Positions 32,933 to 42,297 of a stretch of DNA of 64,000 nucleotides are shown here, in pieces. The notes beneath the pieces are model-generated. The model was not told the DNA's origin. It searched no databases and saw only the letters and a list, made by a program, of their open reading frames with translations. Positions within the stretch are counted from its first letter, which is position 1; every line of letters starts with the position of its first letter. Source of the stretch: Photobacterium sp. DA100 (lineage in GTDB: Bacteria > Pseudomonadota > Gammaproteobacteria > Enterobacterales > Vibrionaceae); NCBI RefSeq assembly GCF_029223585.1, contig NZ_CP119424.1, forward strand, positions 620,001-684,000. Reading direction: 5' to 3'. A program made the translations under genes and the position numbers.

Positions 32933-33814
32933 TCAGATGCAAAAGTGACAGTTCTCTTCGGTAAGGCCGTGCCGGCCCATAAGATTAGCTATATGTGAAT
33001 GCCCAGCTTCAACGCCCATCAAGTACCCCTCTTCTATTGTTCCTGGCTTCATCGTCAGGCGTTTGACCGGAAAATTCTCTGGGGGGGCAATGACTTTTAC
33101 TACCGAGTCAGCCGGCGGATTGCGGATAAATTCCAGTGAGGCGTTATAGTTCTCAGCACGGTGCAGTATCGCCTCGGCAACCCCGGGATAGCGTGACAAT
33201 AATTTTTTCATCAACCAAGGGTGCTTGGTTGGGTTCATGTGATAACTCAAAGGGTGTGAAAGAATTACCGTAATATCTCTTGCTCCGCGACGGTAGGCCT
33301 CTTTCACGGGGATTGAATCGGCAACCCCTCCGTCGGTGTAACACCCCCCAGAAAAACAGGGTGGGGTTTTAACTGCAATCGGTAATGCTGCAGATGCAAC
33401 CATCACATCCTTTATGTTGGATTCGGTAATGCGATAATAGTCGGCATGGCCATTGGAGACATTGGTGACGGTTGCCCAGATGGGAATAGAGCTGAACAAG
33501 GTTCGTTTATCAATAGGGTAGCGGCGATTAGATTCTTTCCATAGCCAGTTTACATCGACTAAATCCCCACCTTTTAAAAAGCGTCTGGGGTTAAAGAACC
33601 TGTTGCTTGTCGCCAACTCTGTGATCACGTTATAGCTGCGCTTGGGTTGATGAGAAAGGTAGCCTAGCAGGTTGGAAGCACCGGCTGAAACGCCCATTGC
33701 AAAATCATAAGGGCGAAAGTCGGTGGCCATAAAGGCATCGAGTACACCACTGGCAAAAATTCCACGCATTGCACCGCCTTCTACTATTAATGCGCGGCTG
33801 TTATCAAACACCAT
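32933..33814 (-). CDS. Patatin-like phospholipase family protein (YjjU-like)
   Basis: 293-residue lipid acyl hydrolase. The oxyanion loop is LIVEGGAMRGIFASGVLDAF, the nucleophile serine is in GVSAGASNLLGYL (GxSxG), and the catalytic Asp is in YTDGGVADSIPV. No signal peptide, so cytoplasmic. The start at 33814 (MVFDNSRAL) has GAGG 7 bases upstream; the ORF is open to 33859 without a site. It converges on the insertion sequence and its terminator has been split by it. Divergent from the macro-domain gene. Confidence 0.88.
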   Translation of the reverse strand: MVFDNSRALIVEGGAMRGIFASGVLDAFMATDFRPYDFAMGVSAGASNLLGYLSHQPKRSYNVITELATSNRFFNPRRFLKGGDLVDVNWLWKESNRRYPIDKRTLFSSIPIWATVTNVSNGHADYYRITESNIKDVMVASAALPIAVKTPPCFSGGCYTDGGVADSIPVKEAYRRGARDITVILSHPLSYHMNPTKHPWLMKKLLSRYPGVAEAILHRAENYNASLEFIRNPPADSVVKVIAPPENFPVKRLTMKPGTIEEGYLMGVEAGHSHIANLMGRHGLTEENCHFCI

Positions 33815-33930
33815 ACAAACCTCATTATCTCGAATATGCGCTAAGGTTACGCTGAGCACTTCGGAAACGATATTTGGTTTTATTTATTGCTGTAATCAGT
33901 GTTTTCTAACATGCCAGTGGGGAGGGGGAG

Positions 33931-34443
33931 ATGTCTATCAAGATCATTCAAGGTGATATCACATCGGCAGCCGTAGATGCGATAGTCAATGCAGCCAATC
34001 CAACCATGTTAGGGGGCGGCGGGGTTGACGGAGCCATTCATCGTGCTGCAGGCCCGCAGTTGTTGGAAGCGTGCCGCAAGGTTCCCGTTATCAACGGGGT
34101 GCGCTGCCCATTCGGAGAGGCAAGGATCACCCCAGCTGGAAAACTACCAGCAAAATTCGTGATACACACCGCGGGGCCTATTTATTCACAATCCGCAGCT
34201 CCAGCAGAGGTGCTGGCTTCCTCGTACCGTAATGCTTTGCGGCTAGCACTGGGTAATGGATGTAAGAGTATAGCGTTACCCGCAATATCATGCGGTGTAT
34301 ACGGTTATCCTCTGGATGAAGCGGCTAAAATTGCAGTTAGTGTGTGTTTGGAAGGAGAATTCAAATGCTTAGATAAGATTTTTTATCTATTCAGTGAAGA
34401 AGTTGCGAATGTATGGTTGCGGGAATTAAACCGAAGTATATGA
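33931..34443 (+). CDS. ymdB: O-acetyl-ADP-ribose deacetylase (macro domain)
   Basis: 170-residue MacroD-type macro domain that hydrolyses O-acetyl-ADP-ribose and can remove ADP-ribose from proteins. Diagnostic segments are [36 protein letters not shown] (ADP-ribose loop with the catalytic Asp), [10 protein letters not shown] and [18 protein letters not shown]. Length is close to E. coli YmdB (177). A GGAGGGGGAG site precedes ATG. Divergent from the patatin gene. Confidence 0.92.
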   Translation: MSIKIIQGDITSAAVDAIVNAANPTMLGGGGVDGAIHRAAGPQLLEACRKVPVINGVRCPFGEARITPAGKLPAKFVIHTAGPIYSQSAAPAEVLASSYRNALRLALGNGCKSIALPAISCGVYGYPLDEAAKIAVSVCLEGEFKCLDKIFYLFSEEVANVWLRELNRSI

Positions 34444-34737
34444 AATTGCTTTAATATGGTGAGCTATAAACAGGATTAGCCACAAACTATCCCCAGAAAA
34501 TGTGGATAACTCTTTTTATTGCCTGGGCGAATACATTGGTCGTTTTTTGGCGGGCTGGGGAAATGTTTTGTAAATCAACGTTATTATGTATTGTGTGGGA
34601 TTTTTAAGTCTATGTTAATGGCTGGTTTTCCGTTTTCTTTTAGTGTTTAATTCTGTTTCAGTTATCGAAAACGCTTGTTTCGTCAGGTTTTCGCCATTAG
34701 TATCTACGCCGAATTTTACCTTTTTGGAGATACTTGA

Positions 34738-35283
34738 ATGGACTTTATCGTCGAAGTGCTGGGCTGGACCAGTGTCGCTTTTTATATTTCACTGACTATT
34801 TTCAATAGTATGAAAGCAACACGCTTTGCCGCGTTTGGTTCTGCTGCGAACGATACGGTTTGGGCTTTGTTGATGGGCTGGTATCCAAAGGTAATTCTTA
34901 ACCTCGCAGTAGCGAGTATTAATACTTATCGCTACGCGAAAGATTTCATGAGCGTATCCAAGACGTTACTGATTGCATTGGGTAGCGTAATGGCGGCGGG
35001 TATCGGTTACATTCTCTATGTTGCAGTCTCTTCATTTATTGCAGAGCCGACGTTGGCAGTAGGCTTTCAGTTCTTGGATTTGGGTATTATCCTAACGGCC
35101 ATTTACATGACTAGCCTGCGTAAATACCGCGTACTTATGCTGATGTCGGGTTTCGTCGGTATGGTTGGCTACTATGGCAATCCTCAGATGATGATTATCA
35201 AGGCGTTGGTGATTGGTATCATGTCTTATAAGCTATACAAAAATCAGGATGACAGCACGCAAGCAGTTGCCGCCCAGTCTTAA
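34738..35283 (+). CDS. Small inner-membrane protein (YgjV-like)
   Basis: 181 residues with about six hydrophobic helices, starting VLGWTSVAFYISLTIFNSMK and including WALLMGWYPKVILNLAVASI. The pattern of six short helices resembles the Imp-YgjV family and distantly PnuC-type vitamin transporters; neither is certain. GGAGAT lies 7 bases before ATG. The 294 bases upstream hold no gene but contain CGAAAAC/GTTTTCG half-sites (34666-34693). Function unknown. Confidence 0.7.
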   Translation: MDFIVEVLGWTSVAFYISLTIFNSMKATRFAAFGSAANDTVWALLMGWYPKVILNLAVASINTYRYAKDFMSVSKTLLIALGSVMAAGIGYILYVAVSSFIAEPTLAVGFQFLDLGIILTAIYMTSLRKYRVLMLMSGFVGMVGYYGNPQMMIIKALVIGIMSYKLYKNQDDSTQAVAAQS

Positions 35284-35298
35284 TAGCATGCATTGAAT

Positions 35299-35329
35299 AA
35301 GCCCCGGTACCGCTTTGGTACCGGGGCTT
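35299..35329 (+). terminator. Strong rho-independent terminator
   Basis: 13-bp stem AAGCCCCGGTACC / GGTACCGGGGCTT with a 5-base loop and a T-run on the plus strand, 15 bases after the YgjV-like gene. Confidence 0.92.
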
Positions 35330-35389
35330 TTTTATGGTAATTACTTTGATGATAGAGCTGTGAATGACTGCTCTATCATGGTACGAGAG

Positions 35390-37069
35390 TTAAAACTCAG
35401 CGTCGACTTGGAACGTCATCGGCTCACCGGTAATCGGGTGGCTAAGCTCCAATCGTTCTGCATGCAGGTGAAGGCGGTTGGCTTTGACGCCATAAAGGTC
35501 GTCACCAATAATTGGCATGTTTAACCCCAAAGAGTGGGCGCAATGAACTCGTAGCTGGTGAGTTCGGCCGGTTTTCGGATACAGGTGCACTTTGGTGTAC
35601 TTGTCGGTACGGCTGATCACTTTCCACTTGGTTTCGGCAGGTTTTCCGTGCTCGTGGCAGATCAACTGGCGTGGTCGGTCATCAAGATCGCCACGCATTG
35701 GCAAGTTGATGTAACCAGTATCGTTCTCCAACACACCATCAATCAAAGCGGTGTAGCGTTTCTTGACCGTGCGCTGGATAAATTGCTTCTGCAGGCTCTT
35801 GTTGGCACGTTTAGATATTGCGATAACCATCAAACCCGATGTCGACATATCCAAGCGATGGACAATTAATGGCCCCGTGGCATCAGGAAATTGATGCTTC
35901 ATCCGCAAGTAAACCGAGTCTTCAATGGTTTTCCCCGGTACAGACAAAAACTCAGCAGGCTTGTTGACCACTGCCATATCATCATCTTGATAGATAATCT
36001 CAACGCTTTTCCCTTCCGCTGGGTTAGTTAGCAACGGGTTGTCGTCAAGAGCCATACCTTCGAGCATGTGGGTAAGGATCGGCTGGCATTTACCCTGACA
36101 TGCAGGGTAGTAATGCTTGTGGCGACGTATTTCAGATTTCGGCGAACACCCCCACCAAAACTCAGCCATCGCTAATGGTGTCATGTTGTGTTTGAACGCG
36201 TAATGTAGCAGTTTTGGGGCTGCACACTCACCGGCGCCCGCGGGTGGGACACCTTGCGCTGTGCCGGTGAAGAGTTCGCCAAGGCATTTCTCTCTACCAT
36301 GGATATTGAGAAAGCGGTATTGTTCAAACAACCGCTGTTGTAAAGATGAAGACAGATTACGGCGCTCTTCAATCAGTGGGTCAATGACATTCTGCATTTG
36401 ATCGAGTTGCTGCTGCTTATTGGCAATCTCAGCCTCCCAGTAAAGCTTAAGATCGCGCAGTTGGAGCTTTTCGATCACACTTTCCTGGCTGAGCTGCTTT
36501 TTCAGGTCATTGCGTTCTTCAGGAGCAAGATCGGCTCCAGCCGCACGTTTAGCCTTGCGCACTTTTCTCGCTTCAACCATGTTACTGCGATGCTTCGCCA
36601 GCGCTTCATCGGCCGCGGCTTGAGCCTGCATCAATGCCTGTTTGGCATTGGCTAACTCGGGGTTGGCTTCTAGGCTCCGGATCTGCTGGGTAAGCTCAGT
36701 GATTTCGGCTTGGCCGCTGAGGAAAAAGCTGCCTTCTGCGAGCATATCGAAGACAGGTGGGACAAAATGCGGCAACAAGTTTTGGTCGGCCATTTTCCCC
36801 GAGAAGGCAGAAAGAAAGCCAATGTCGCCCTGCTGGTTCTTAACCAGCAAAACGCCGAACATTTTCCCGATAGCATTATTTGTATCACCATCCAGGCCAA
36901 AGTTATGCTCCCAGTCGCTTTGCGTCTCAAGGTGCTGTTGGAGTTGTTTGGCGGCAACGAGGCATAGCGGGTGTGGTTCGTAGTAGAACGGGTATGTAAA
37001 ACGCTCGGGCAGTGAATAGTGCTCGATAGAAGAGGTAAAAGGCGTAAAACAGTGTTCCGGTGCGTGCAT
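35390..37069 (-). CDS. RluA-family pseudouridine synthase with N-terminal extension
   Basis: 559 residues, much longer than typical RluA (about 220). The last 220 residues are the pseudouridine synthase domain: VEIIYQDDDMAVVNKPAEFL, the catalytic Asp in PLIVHRLDMSTSGLMVIAIS, RYTALIDG, and KTGRTHQLRVHCAH. The first 120 residues form an extra domain (HFVPPVFDMLAEGSFFLSGQ), followed by a coiled coil (about 125-230, KQALMQAQAAADEALAKHRS). KHYYPACQGKCQPILTHML contributes two cysteines. Such extended proteins are common in Vibrionaceae. RNA target unknown; 23S rRNA or tRNA position 32 are options. Confidence 0.87.
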   Translation of the reverse strand: MHAPEHCFTPFTSSIEHYSLPERFTYPFYYEPHPLCLVAAKQLQQHLETQSDWEHNFGLDGDTNNAIGKMFGVLLVKNQQGDIGFLSAFSGKMADQNLLPHFVPPVFDMLAEGSFFLSGQAEITELTQQIRSLEANPELANAKQALMQAQAAADEALAKHRSNMVEARKVRKAKRAAGADLAPEERNDLKKQLSQESVIEKLQLRDLKLYWEAEIANKQQQLDQMQNVIDPLIEERRNLSSSLQQRLFEQYRFLNIHGREKCLGELFTGTAQGVPPAGAGECAAPKLLHYAFKHNMTPLAMAEFWWGCSPKSEIRRHKHYYPACQGKCQPILTHMLEGMALDDNPLLTNPAEGKSVEIIYQDDDMAVVNKPAEFLSVPGKTIEDSVYLRMKHQFPDATGPLIVHRLDMSTSGLMVIAISKRANKSLQKQFIQRTVKKRYTALIDGVLENDTGYINLPMRGDLDDRPRQLICHEHGKPAETKWKVISRTDKYTKVHLYPKTGRTHQLRVHCAHSLGLNMPIIGDDLYGVKANRLHLHAERLELSHPITGEPMTFQVDAEF

Positions 37070-37287
37070 AAGCTGATCTATGGTGAAGTTATCCGGTCCT
37101 ATCGCTTCAGTGAGAGGCGATAGGGATTAAGGGCGGCAATTCTACCTGTTCAACGAAGTGAGATCATCTTTGGTGAGGATTTTCAATAACGGCATGTGTA
37201 AAGTCGCACCAGTAAGCGTCGCAATGGGGGGGATAGTCAAGGCACGCCTGTTTCCACCCCTGCGCTACCCAGTTATCAATTGTTGTT

Positions 37288-38676
37288 TCATTTATCGGCT
37301 ACACCGCCTTGGGTTAAATGGCGGGGCTCCAGCAGTTTCTCCAGTTCGGCTCGGCTGAGATCGGTTTCTTCCTCTGCAACATCGATGATATCGCGTTTCT
37401 CTTTGTAAGCTTTTTTGGCTATTTCGGCGGCTTTCAGGTATCCAATAATCGGGTTGAGTGCTGTGACCAAAATAGGGTTTCTGGCAAGGGTGTTATTCAG
37501 TGATTCCTGATTCACTTGGAACGAATTAATGGCTTTGTCGGCCAGAAGCTCTAATGAACGGGCGAGCAACTCGATACTTTGCAAGATATTGTAGGCAATT
37601 ACGGGGAGCATGACGTTGAGCTGGAAATTACCCGACTGACCTGCAATTGAGATGGTTGTGTCGTTGCCAATCACTTGCGCAGCCACCATCGCGGAAGATT
37701 CCGGGATAACCGGATTTACTTTCCCCGGCATAATTGAAGATCCAGGTTGCAGCGACTCAAGCTCAATTTCACTCAGCCCGGCTAGTGGACCAGAATTCAT
37801 CCACCTCAAATCATTACTGATTTTCATCAATGCAACGGCTGCGGTTTTGAGTTGCCCAGATAGGCTGACAATCGCATCCTGGCTACTGATGTTATAGAAG
37901 AAATTGTCACTGACCGAAAAATCCACTTCGGTTGACACAGATAGGTTATTGACAAAAATAGCCGGAAATGCGGGAGCTGAGTTGATTCCTGTACCGACAG
38001 CCGTCCCTCCCTGACCCAATGCAACAACATTATCCAGTACCATTACGATCCCCTGGCAAGCCTTGCTCAACTGGGTCTGCCAACCTTCCATTTCTTGCCC
38101 CAAGGTCACTGGCATTGCATCCATTAGGTGGGTTCGACCTGTTTTGGTGATATGGCCAACTGCGAGAATTTTTTTCTCGAGGGTATCGATAATATGATCA
38201 AAGGCTGGAAGTAATTGTTTATGGCAGGCGAGGGCAGCGCTGACTTGTATCGCCGTGGGGATCACATCGTTACTGCTTTGCCCCATATTGACATCATCAT
38301 TAGCGCTCACCGGTTTGTCGAGTTTTTGTGTGGCCAGAGTGGCAATGACTTCATTGGCATTCATGTTTGAGCTTGTACCGGACCCTGTTTGGAAGATATC
38401 AATCGGAAAGTGCTCGAGATGCATGCCATCTATGATCTCCTGGCAGCTATCAATGATGGCATGGGCTTTGTCGAAATCGAGTAATTCTAGCTCTAGGTTG
38501 CTCCTTGCTGCGGCTTGTTTAATGAAAGCCAGCGATTGGATGAACAGGTGGGGCATGGGAAGGCCGCTTACCGGAAAGTTATCAATCGCGCGCTGTGTCT
38601 GGGCACTATACAGCGCCTTGGCTGGGACTTTCACTTCTCCCATGCTGTCAACTTCTTTGCGGTATCGTGATGTCAT
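37288..38676 (-). CDS. fumC: Class II fumarate hydratase
   Basis: 462-residue iron-independent fumarase of the fumarase/aspartase superfamily. Conserved segments in order: TGSGTSSNMNANEVIA, DDVNMGQSSNDVIPTA, the catalytic His in GRTHLMDAMPVTLGQE, GTAVGTGINSAP and the signature GSSIMPGKVNPVIPES. GTGINSAP and KVNPVIPE separate it from adenylosuccinate lyase; aspartase is possible but has a different loop. GGGGGAC-type sequence lies upstream of ATG. Divergent from the PepSY gene. Functions in the TCA cycle, often under oxidative stress. Confidence 0.88.
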   Translation of the reverse strand: MTSRYRKEVDSMGEVKVPAKALYSAQTQRAIDNFPVSGLPMPHLFIQSLAFIKQAAARSNLELELLDFDKAHAIIDSCQEIIDGMHLEHFPIDIFQTGSGTSSNMNANEVIATLATQKLDKPVSANDDVNMGQSSNDVIPTAIQVSAALACHKQLLPAFDHIIDTLEKKILAVGHITKTGRTHLMDAMPVTLGQEMEGWQTQLSKACQGIVMVLDNVVALGQGGTAVGTGINSAPAFPAIFVNNLSVSTEVDFSVSDNFFYNISSQDAIVSLSGQLKTAAVALMKISNDLRWMNSGPLAGLSEIELESLQPGSSIMPGKVNPVIPESSAMVAAQVIGNDTTISIAGQSGNFQLNVMLPVIAYNILQSIELLARSLELLADKAINSFQVNQESLNNTLARNPILVTALNPIIGYLKAAEIAKKAYKEKRDIIDVAEEETDLSRAELEKLLEPRHLTQGGVADK

Positions 38677-38854
38677 TGTGTCCCCCTACGGAAACAGAAA
38701 TGAAGCTGTTACCGACAAGCTTAGATGTAATTCATGAAACTGAGATAATTTACTGAGAATTGACGTGCCGAGAGGGAACTTTAGTTAGAATCGCGAAAAT
38801 GAAGCGCTATATACGCATTTTTGGAACCATAATCAGCGTAAAAGAATAAAAATG

Positions 38855-38870
38855 CGTGATGTATTTCACA
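38855..38870. promoter_or_regulatory. CRP-like site between fumC and the PepSY gene
   Basis: CGTGA-TGTATT-TCACA matches TGTGA-N6-TCACA at nine of ten half-site positions. It lies 79 bases before the PepSY start and 179 bases before fumC. Catabolite control of either gene is inferred. Confidence 0.45.
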
Positions 38871-38948
38871 CCTTGCTTGTCGTGTAAGCAAGCTATTGCG
38901 TTTAGTTTTGATATTATGCGCTGAGTAGTCATAGTTACAGGTGGATGT

Positions 38949-39227
38949 ATGAAAGTGTTGTTCAAGTCTCTGTTGGCGGTGCTCACAGTAAGTAGTTTTG
39001 CTCTGCCTGTCTATGCTGATCCGGTAGAACCTTCTGCAACACCGGAGCTAACGGTACCAAAGGCAATGCGAATGCTACAAAGTCAAGGATATCACGATTT
39101 TCGCAAGATCAAGGTCGAGCGAGATGAACATGAGATTGAAGTAGAAGCCAGAAATGCCGATGGCCATAAAGTCGAAATCGAGATGGACCTATTTAGCGGG
39201 AAGATCCTTGCTGTAGAACGTGATTAA
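38949..39227 (+). CDS. PepSY domain-containing periplasmic protein
   Basis: 92 residues with a signal peptide (MKVLFKSLLAVLTVSSFALPVYA, cleavage after Ala23). One PepSY repeat follows (ELTVPKAMRMLQSQGYHDFR, then EIEVEARNADGHKVEIEMD and GKILAVERD). Small PepSY proteins are thought to bind or inhibit extracytoplasmic proteases or to act with sensor kinases. It is a single gene ahead of a strong terminator. Confidence 0.85.
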   Translation: MKVLFKSLLAVLTVSSFALPVYADPVEPSATPELTVPKAMRMLQSQGYHDFRKIKVERDEHEIEVEARNADGHKVEIEMDLFSGKILAVERD

Positions 39228-39255
39228 CGAGCAAGCTTTAACCCCTTAATTTTGA

Positions 39256-39303
39256 AAAGCCGCGCTAACTGTTCTGTCGCAGAACGGTGTTATACGCGGC
39301 TTT
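39256..39303. terminator. Nested bidirectional terminator
   Basis: Outer stem AAAGCCGCG (39256-39264) / CGCGGCTTT (39295-39303) encloses an inner hairpin GTTCTG-TCG-CAGAAC (39271-39285). T-rich sequence follows on both strands, so it serves both the PepSY gene and the convergent amylase. Confidence 0.8.
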
Positions 39304-39326
39304 GTTGTTTCGATAGATACCAATGA

Positions 39327-40715
39327 CTAATTGATTACGCTTGAATTTACCAACATCGCGCAGCTACTCGGCTCTAGTCGGTAACTTCCAGCTGTTTGGC
39401 TGCATGACGCGCCATTGCTACCGGTGTCTACCAGTACTGAAAATTGGCCGGCAGGAAGCTCAATGTTCAATGGTTCAGTCCCTCGGTTGATAGCGACAAT
39501 CCCTTTTTCTGCCCGGCAAAAAATAAGGTGATCTTCTCCTTTGGAGAGTACAGCCATAGGCTGTCCCTGCATCAAGTTATGGAAGGCAATCATTTTGATC
39601 AAAACCGGATCCTTCCAGCAGTCTTTCCATCTCGGTGAGCCATTGCTAGCCGTAATGTCACTGGTGTCTAAATCACTATAAATTAGCGGTACCCCTCCAT
39701 CACGCCCCAAAATATAGCAGTAGGCGAATAGCTCATTGTGTTCGGCCATTACTTGATCCAAGAACACATCATTGTTGGGAATATCATGCGTGATGGCAAA
39801 GGTTATGGCCCTATCAAAGGCTAACGCTTGTCCGACTGAGTAGGGGTTGCTTAATTCAGACAGGGGCTGACCTTTTTCAAACACATTGTACATAGCATGA
39901 AACAGTGGGAAGTCATACGCTCCTAAGCTGGTCCCTTTTAGGTAGGGGGCTAAGAAAAGCTCATACTCTTCCTTGGATGCGCCCCCATCAGTAATGATTT
40001 CACCGAAAATATGGACATCCTTACTGGCTTCCTTGTCCCAGACGAGCTGGATATGTTCGAGTGTCAGGTGTTTGGCCGCATCAATGCGGAACCCCTTTAT
40101 CCCTAGCTGTTTTAAGCTATTAATATAACATTTCTGTTGTTTTATTACATTTTGGTTGCATTTTAGTGTAGGTAAGCCGGGATCCTCATTACCGCCACTG
40201 ATCCTGCCGTGCTGGACCTCCCAAGGGTCAGCCCAATTTTTTATCGGAAACGCTTTTACGAAATCCTGCTCAGTAAACAGAGGCTTGGTGATGTCTCCAA
40301 ATAATTTCAGTTTATCGTAATGATCTGCTGCCTGGTGATACTCATCCAATATCTGCTTCGAGGGGTAATTAAGATCCTGTCTGGCCTTTGATTCGTTGGC
40401 CATGTGGTTAAAGACAACATCGACATAAACATGCACGTCATGCGCATTCAATATGGCTGTCATTTTTCTGAAATCGTCGGTGTTGCCCAGCTGGTTGTCT
40501 ATCACTCGATAGTCTTGAGGTTGGTAGCGCTGCCACCATTCAGTACCATCCTCATGTTTGTATGATTTTAGCGGAGGAGAGACAAGGACGGCTTTATAGC
40601 CTGCATTCGCAATGTCTTTAGCATACTGCGTGACTCGATTGTACGGCCAGTCAAAGGCGTGAAGAATGACATTGGTCGCTTTGATTTTCGTCATAGTAGT
40701 ATCGCTGGTTGTCAT
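39327..40715 (-). CDS. Cytoplasmic alpha-amylase (GH13)
   Basis: 462-residue glycoside hydrolase family 13 enzyme without a signal peptide. Conserved regions are VDVVFNHMANES (region I), GFRIDAAKHL with the nucleophile Asp (II), VHIFGEIITDGG with the acid Glu (III) and FAITHDIPNND (IV). The C-terminal beta domain is short. GAAGGGAC 8 bases upstream supports the start at 40715. It is divergent from glgC, 364 bases away, so it may degrade glycogen-derived glucans inside the cell. Confidence 0.88.
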   Translation of the reverse strand: MTTSDTTMTKIKATNVILHAFDWPYNRVTQYAKDIANAGYKAVLVSPPLKSYKHEDGTEWWQRYQPQDYRVIDNQLGNTDDFRKMTAILNAHDVHVYVDVVFNHMANESKARQDLNYPSKQILDEYHQAADHYDKLKLFGDITKPLFTEQDFVKAFPIKNWADPWEVQHGRISGGNEDPGLPTLKCNQNVIKQQKCYINSLKQLGIKGFRIDAAKHLTLEHIQLVWDKEASKDVHIFGEIITDGGASKEEYELFLAPYLKGTSLGAYDFPLFHAMYNVFEKGQPLSELSNPYSVGQALAFDRAITFAITHDIPNNDVFLDQVMAEHNELFAYCYILGRDGGVPLIYSDLDTSDITASNGSPRWKDCWKDPVLIKMIAFHNLMQGQPMAVLSKGEDHLIFCRAEKGIVAINRGTEPLNIELPAGQFSVLVDTGSNGASCSQTAGSYRLEPSSCAMLVNSSVIN

Positions 40716-41079
40716 GGTTAGTGTCCCTTCAGTGAACTGAGCGCAGTCTATCGTGGTGTGATGAAAAAGTATTCAGCTGTTTGATTAAAAAAAGGGGAGG
40801 AGATGCGGGGGAGTAGTTCGAAATTATTAAGGAGCTGTTTAAATAATGCGCATACTGTAAACAAAAGAATATTTTATTGGTATTTTTTTGTTGTTTGGTT
40901 TATTGATATTCCTACCACTAAGGATGAGGTGGTAGTAGGTGAAGTAAAAAGCAGTGTTCAAAATGTAATTTTACTATATTTTTGAAATTATTCACCAAAT
41001 TGCAGTGAAAGGCTATTCTAATCCCCCATTGGAATATGTTATATATGACTATGATTGCTTACTAACAAGGAGGTACACC
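40716..41079. promoter_or_regulatory. Divergent promoter region of amylase and glgCA
   Basis: 364 bases, A+T-rich. It holds an inverted repeat CTACCAC (40912-40918) / GTGGTAG (40929-40935), which could form an mRNA hairpin or bind a regulator of glycogen genes. A 60-codon reading frame at 40803-40985 has an SD-like GGGGAGG but an unlikely composition and is not called as a gene. Confidence 0.4.
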
Positions 41080-42297
41080 ATGGCTGGTGTTTTAGGAATG
41101 ATTTTGGCAGGTGGCGAAGGTTCACGTCTGCGTCCATTAACAGATACAAGAACCAAACCTGCGGTGCCATTTGGTGGCAGTTACCGCCTTATTGACTTCG
41201 CACTGAACAACTTTTTGAATGCTGATCTGATGAAGATCTATGTTCTGACTCAGTTCAAATCTCAATCTCTGTACGTGCACATGAAGAAGGGCTGGAATGT
41301 TTCTGGGATCACGGGGCGTTTCATTGATCCTATTCCGGCACAAATGCGGATGGGTAAGCGCTGGTATGACGGCACTGCTGATGCTATCTACCAGAATCTG
41401 CGTTTTATTGAACTTGAAGAACCTGATCAGGTTTGTATTTTTGGCAGTGACCACATCTATAAAATGGATGTGAAACAAATGCTTGATTTTCACCAAGAGA
41501 AAAAAGCCGAGCTAACGGTGTCTGCCTTGCGCATGCCTGTAAGTGAAGCAAGTGCCTTCGGTGTTATCGAGGTTGATGAAAATGGTTGCATGGTTGGTTT
41601 TGAAGAAAAGCCCGCTAACCCTAAATCAATTCCTGGTGACCCAGAGCATGCACTGGTATCGATGGGTAACTACATCTTCGAACGGGAAACCCTGTGCAAG
41701 GAGCTGGAAGAAGATGCGATTGATGAAAACTCAAGTCACGATTTCGGCAAGGACATCATTCCGAAATTATTCCCACAAGGGAAGGTTTTTGTTTACGACT
41801 TCACAACCAATATTATCCCTGGAGAGAAAACAGCGGGTTACTGGCGTGATGTAGGTACGATCGAGTCTTACTGGCAGGCGCACATGGATCTGCTTTCGGA
41901 AGACGCGCCGTTCTCGCTTTATAACCGTCAGTGGCAACTACACACCTATTACCCACCGCTACCACCTGCGACCGTTCTAGATAGCGATGACTGTAAAGTT
42001 GATATCAACAACTGTATGATTTCGGCAGGTAGTTATATCCGTGGTGCTAAAGTACACAGGTCTGTGCTGGGTTTCCGTACCAATGTAGATCATGACACCA
42101 CTATCAGTGAGTCAGTGATCTTAGGTGATGTGAAGATCGGTGCTAACTGTTCCATCCGTCGCGCGATCATTGACAAGAATGTGATGATTGCTCCGGGAAC
42201 AGTGATTGGTGAGAATCTGGAAGAAGACAAGAAGAAGTACCACGTATCTGACGAAGGGATTGTTGTGATACCAAAAGGAGCAAAAATTGGTTACTAG
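41080..42297 (+). CDS. glgC: Glucose-1-phosphate adenylyltransferase
   Basis: 405-residue ADP-glucose pyrophosphorylase, the committed step of glycogen synthesis. The nucleotide-binding start MILAGGEGSRLRPLTDTRTK, IYVLTQFKSQSLYVHMKKGW, CIFGSDHIYKMDV, FEEKPANPKSIP and the C-terminal left-handed beta-helix (SYIRGAKVHRSVLGFRTNVD) are all present. The start at 41080 has a perfect AAGGAGGT 8 bases upstream; the ORF is open to 41005, but that extension is not family-like. It overlaps glgA by 11 bases. Confidence 0.94.
   Translation: MAGVLGMILAGGEGSRLRPLTDTRTKPAVPFGGSYRLIDFALNNFLNADLMKIYVLTQFKSQSLYVHMKKGWNVSGITGRFIDPIPAQMRMGKRWYDGTADAIYQNLRFIELEEPDQVCIFGSDHIYKMDVKQMLDFHQEKKAELTVSALRMPVSEASAFGVIEVDENGCMVGFEEKPANPKSIPGDPEHALVSMGNYIFERETLCKELEEDAIDENSSHDFGKDIIPKLFPQGKVFVYDFTTNIIPGEKTAGYWRDVGTIESYWQAHMDLLSEDAPFSLYNRQWQLHTYYPPLPPATVLDSDDCKVDINNCMISAGSYIRGAKVHRSVLGFRTNVDHDTTISESVILGDVKIGANCSIRRAIIDKNVMIAPGTVIGENLEEDKKKYHVSDEGIVVIPKGAKIGY

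Noticed and set aside
34501..34509. Perfect DnaA box TGTGGATAA (reverse of TTATCCACA)
   Set aside because: It is the only box I found in the region, and there is no A+T-rich unwinding element, dnaA, parA or rctB gene nearby. One box occurs by chance too often to call an origin.
40803..40985. 60-codon frame upstream of glgC with an SD-like GGGGAGG
   Set aside because: The sequence is low in complexity and lies in an A+T-rich promoter region. Composition does not look like a real protein, and nothing links it to a family.
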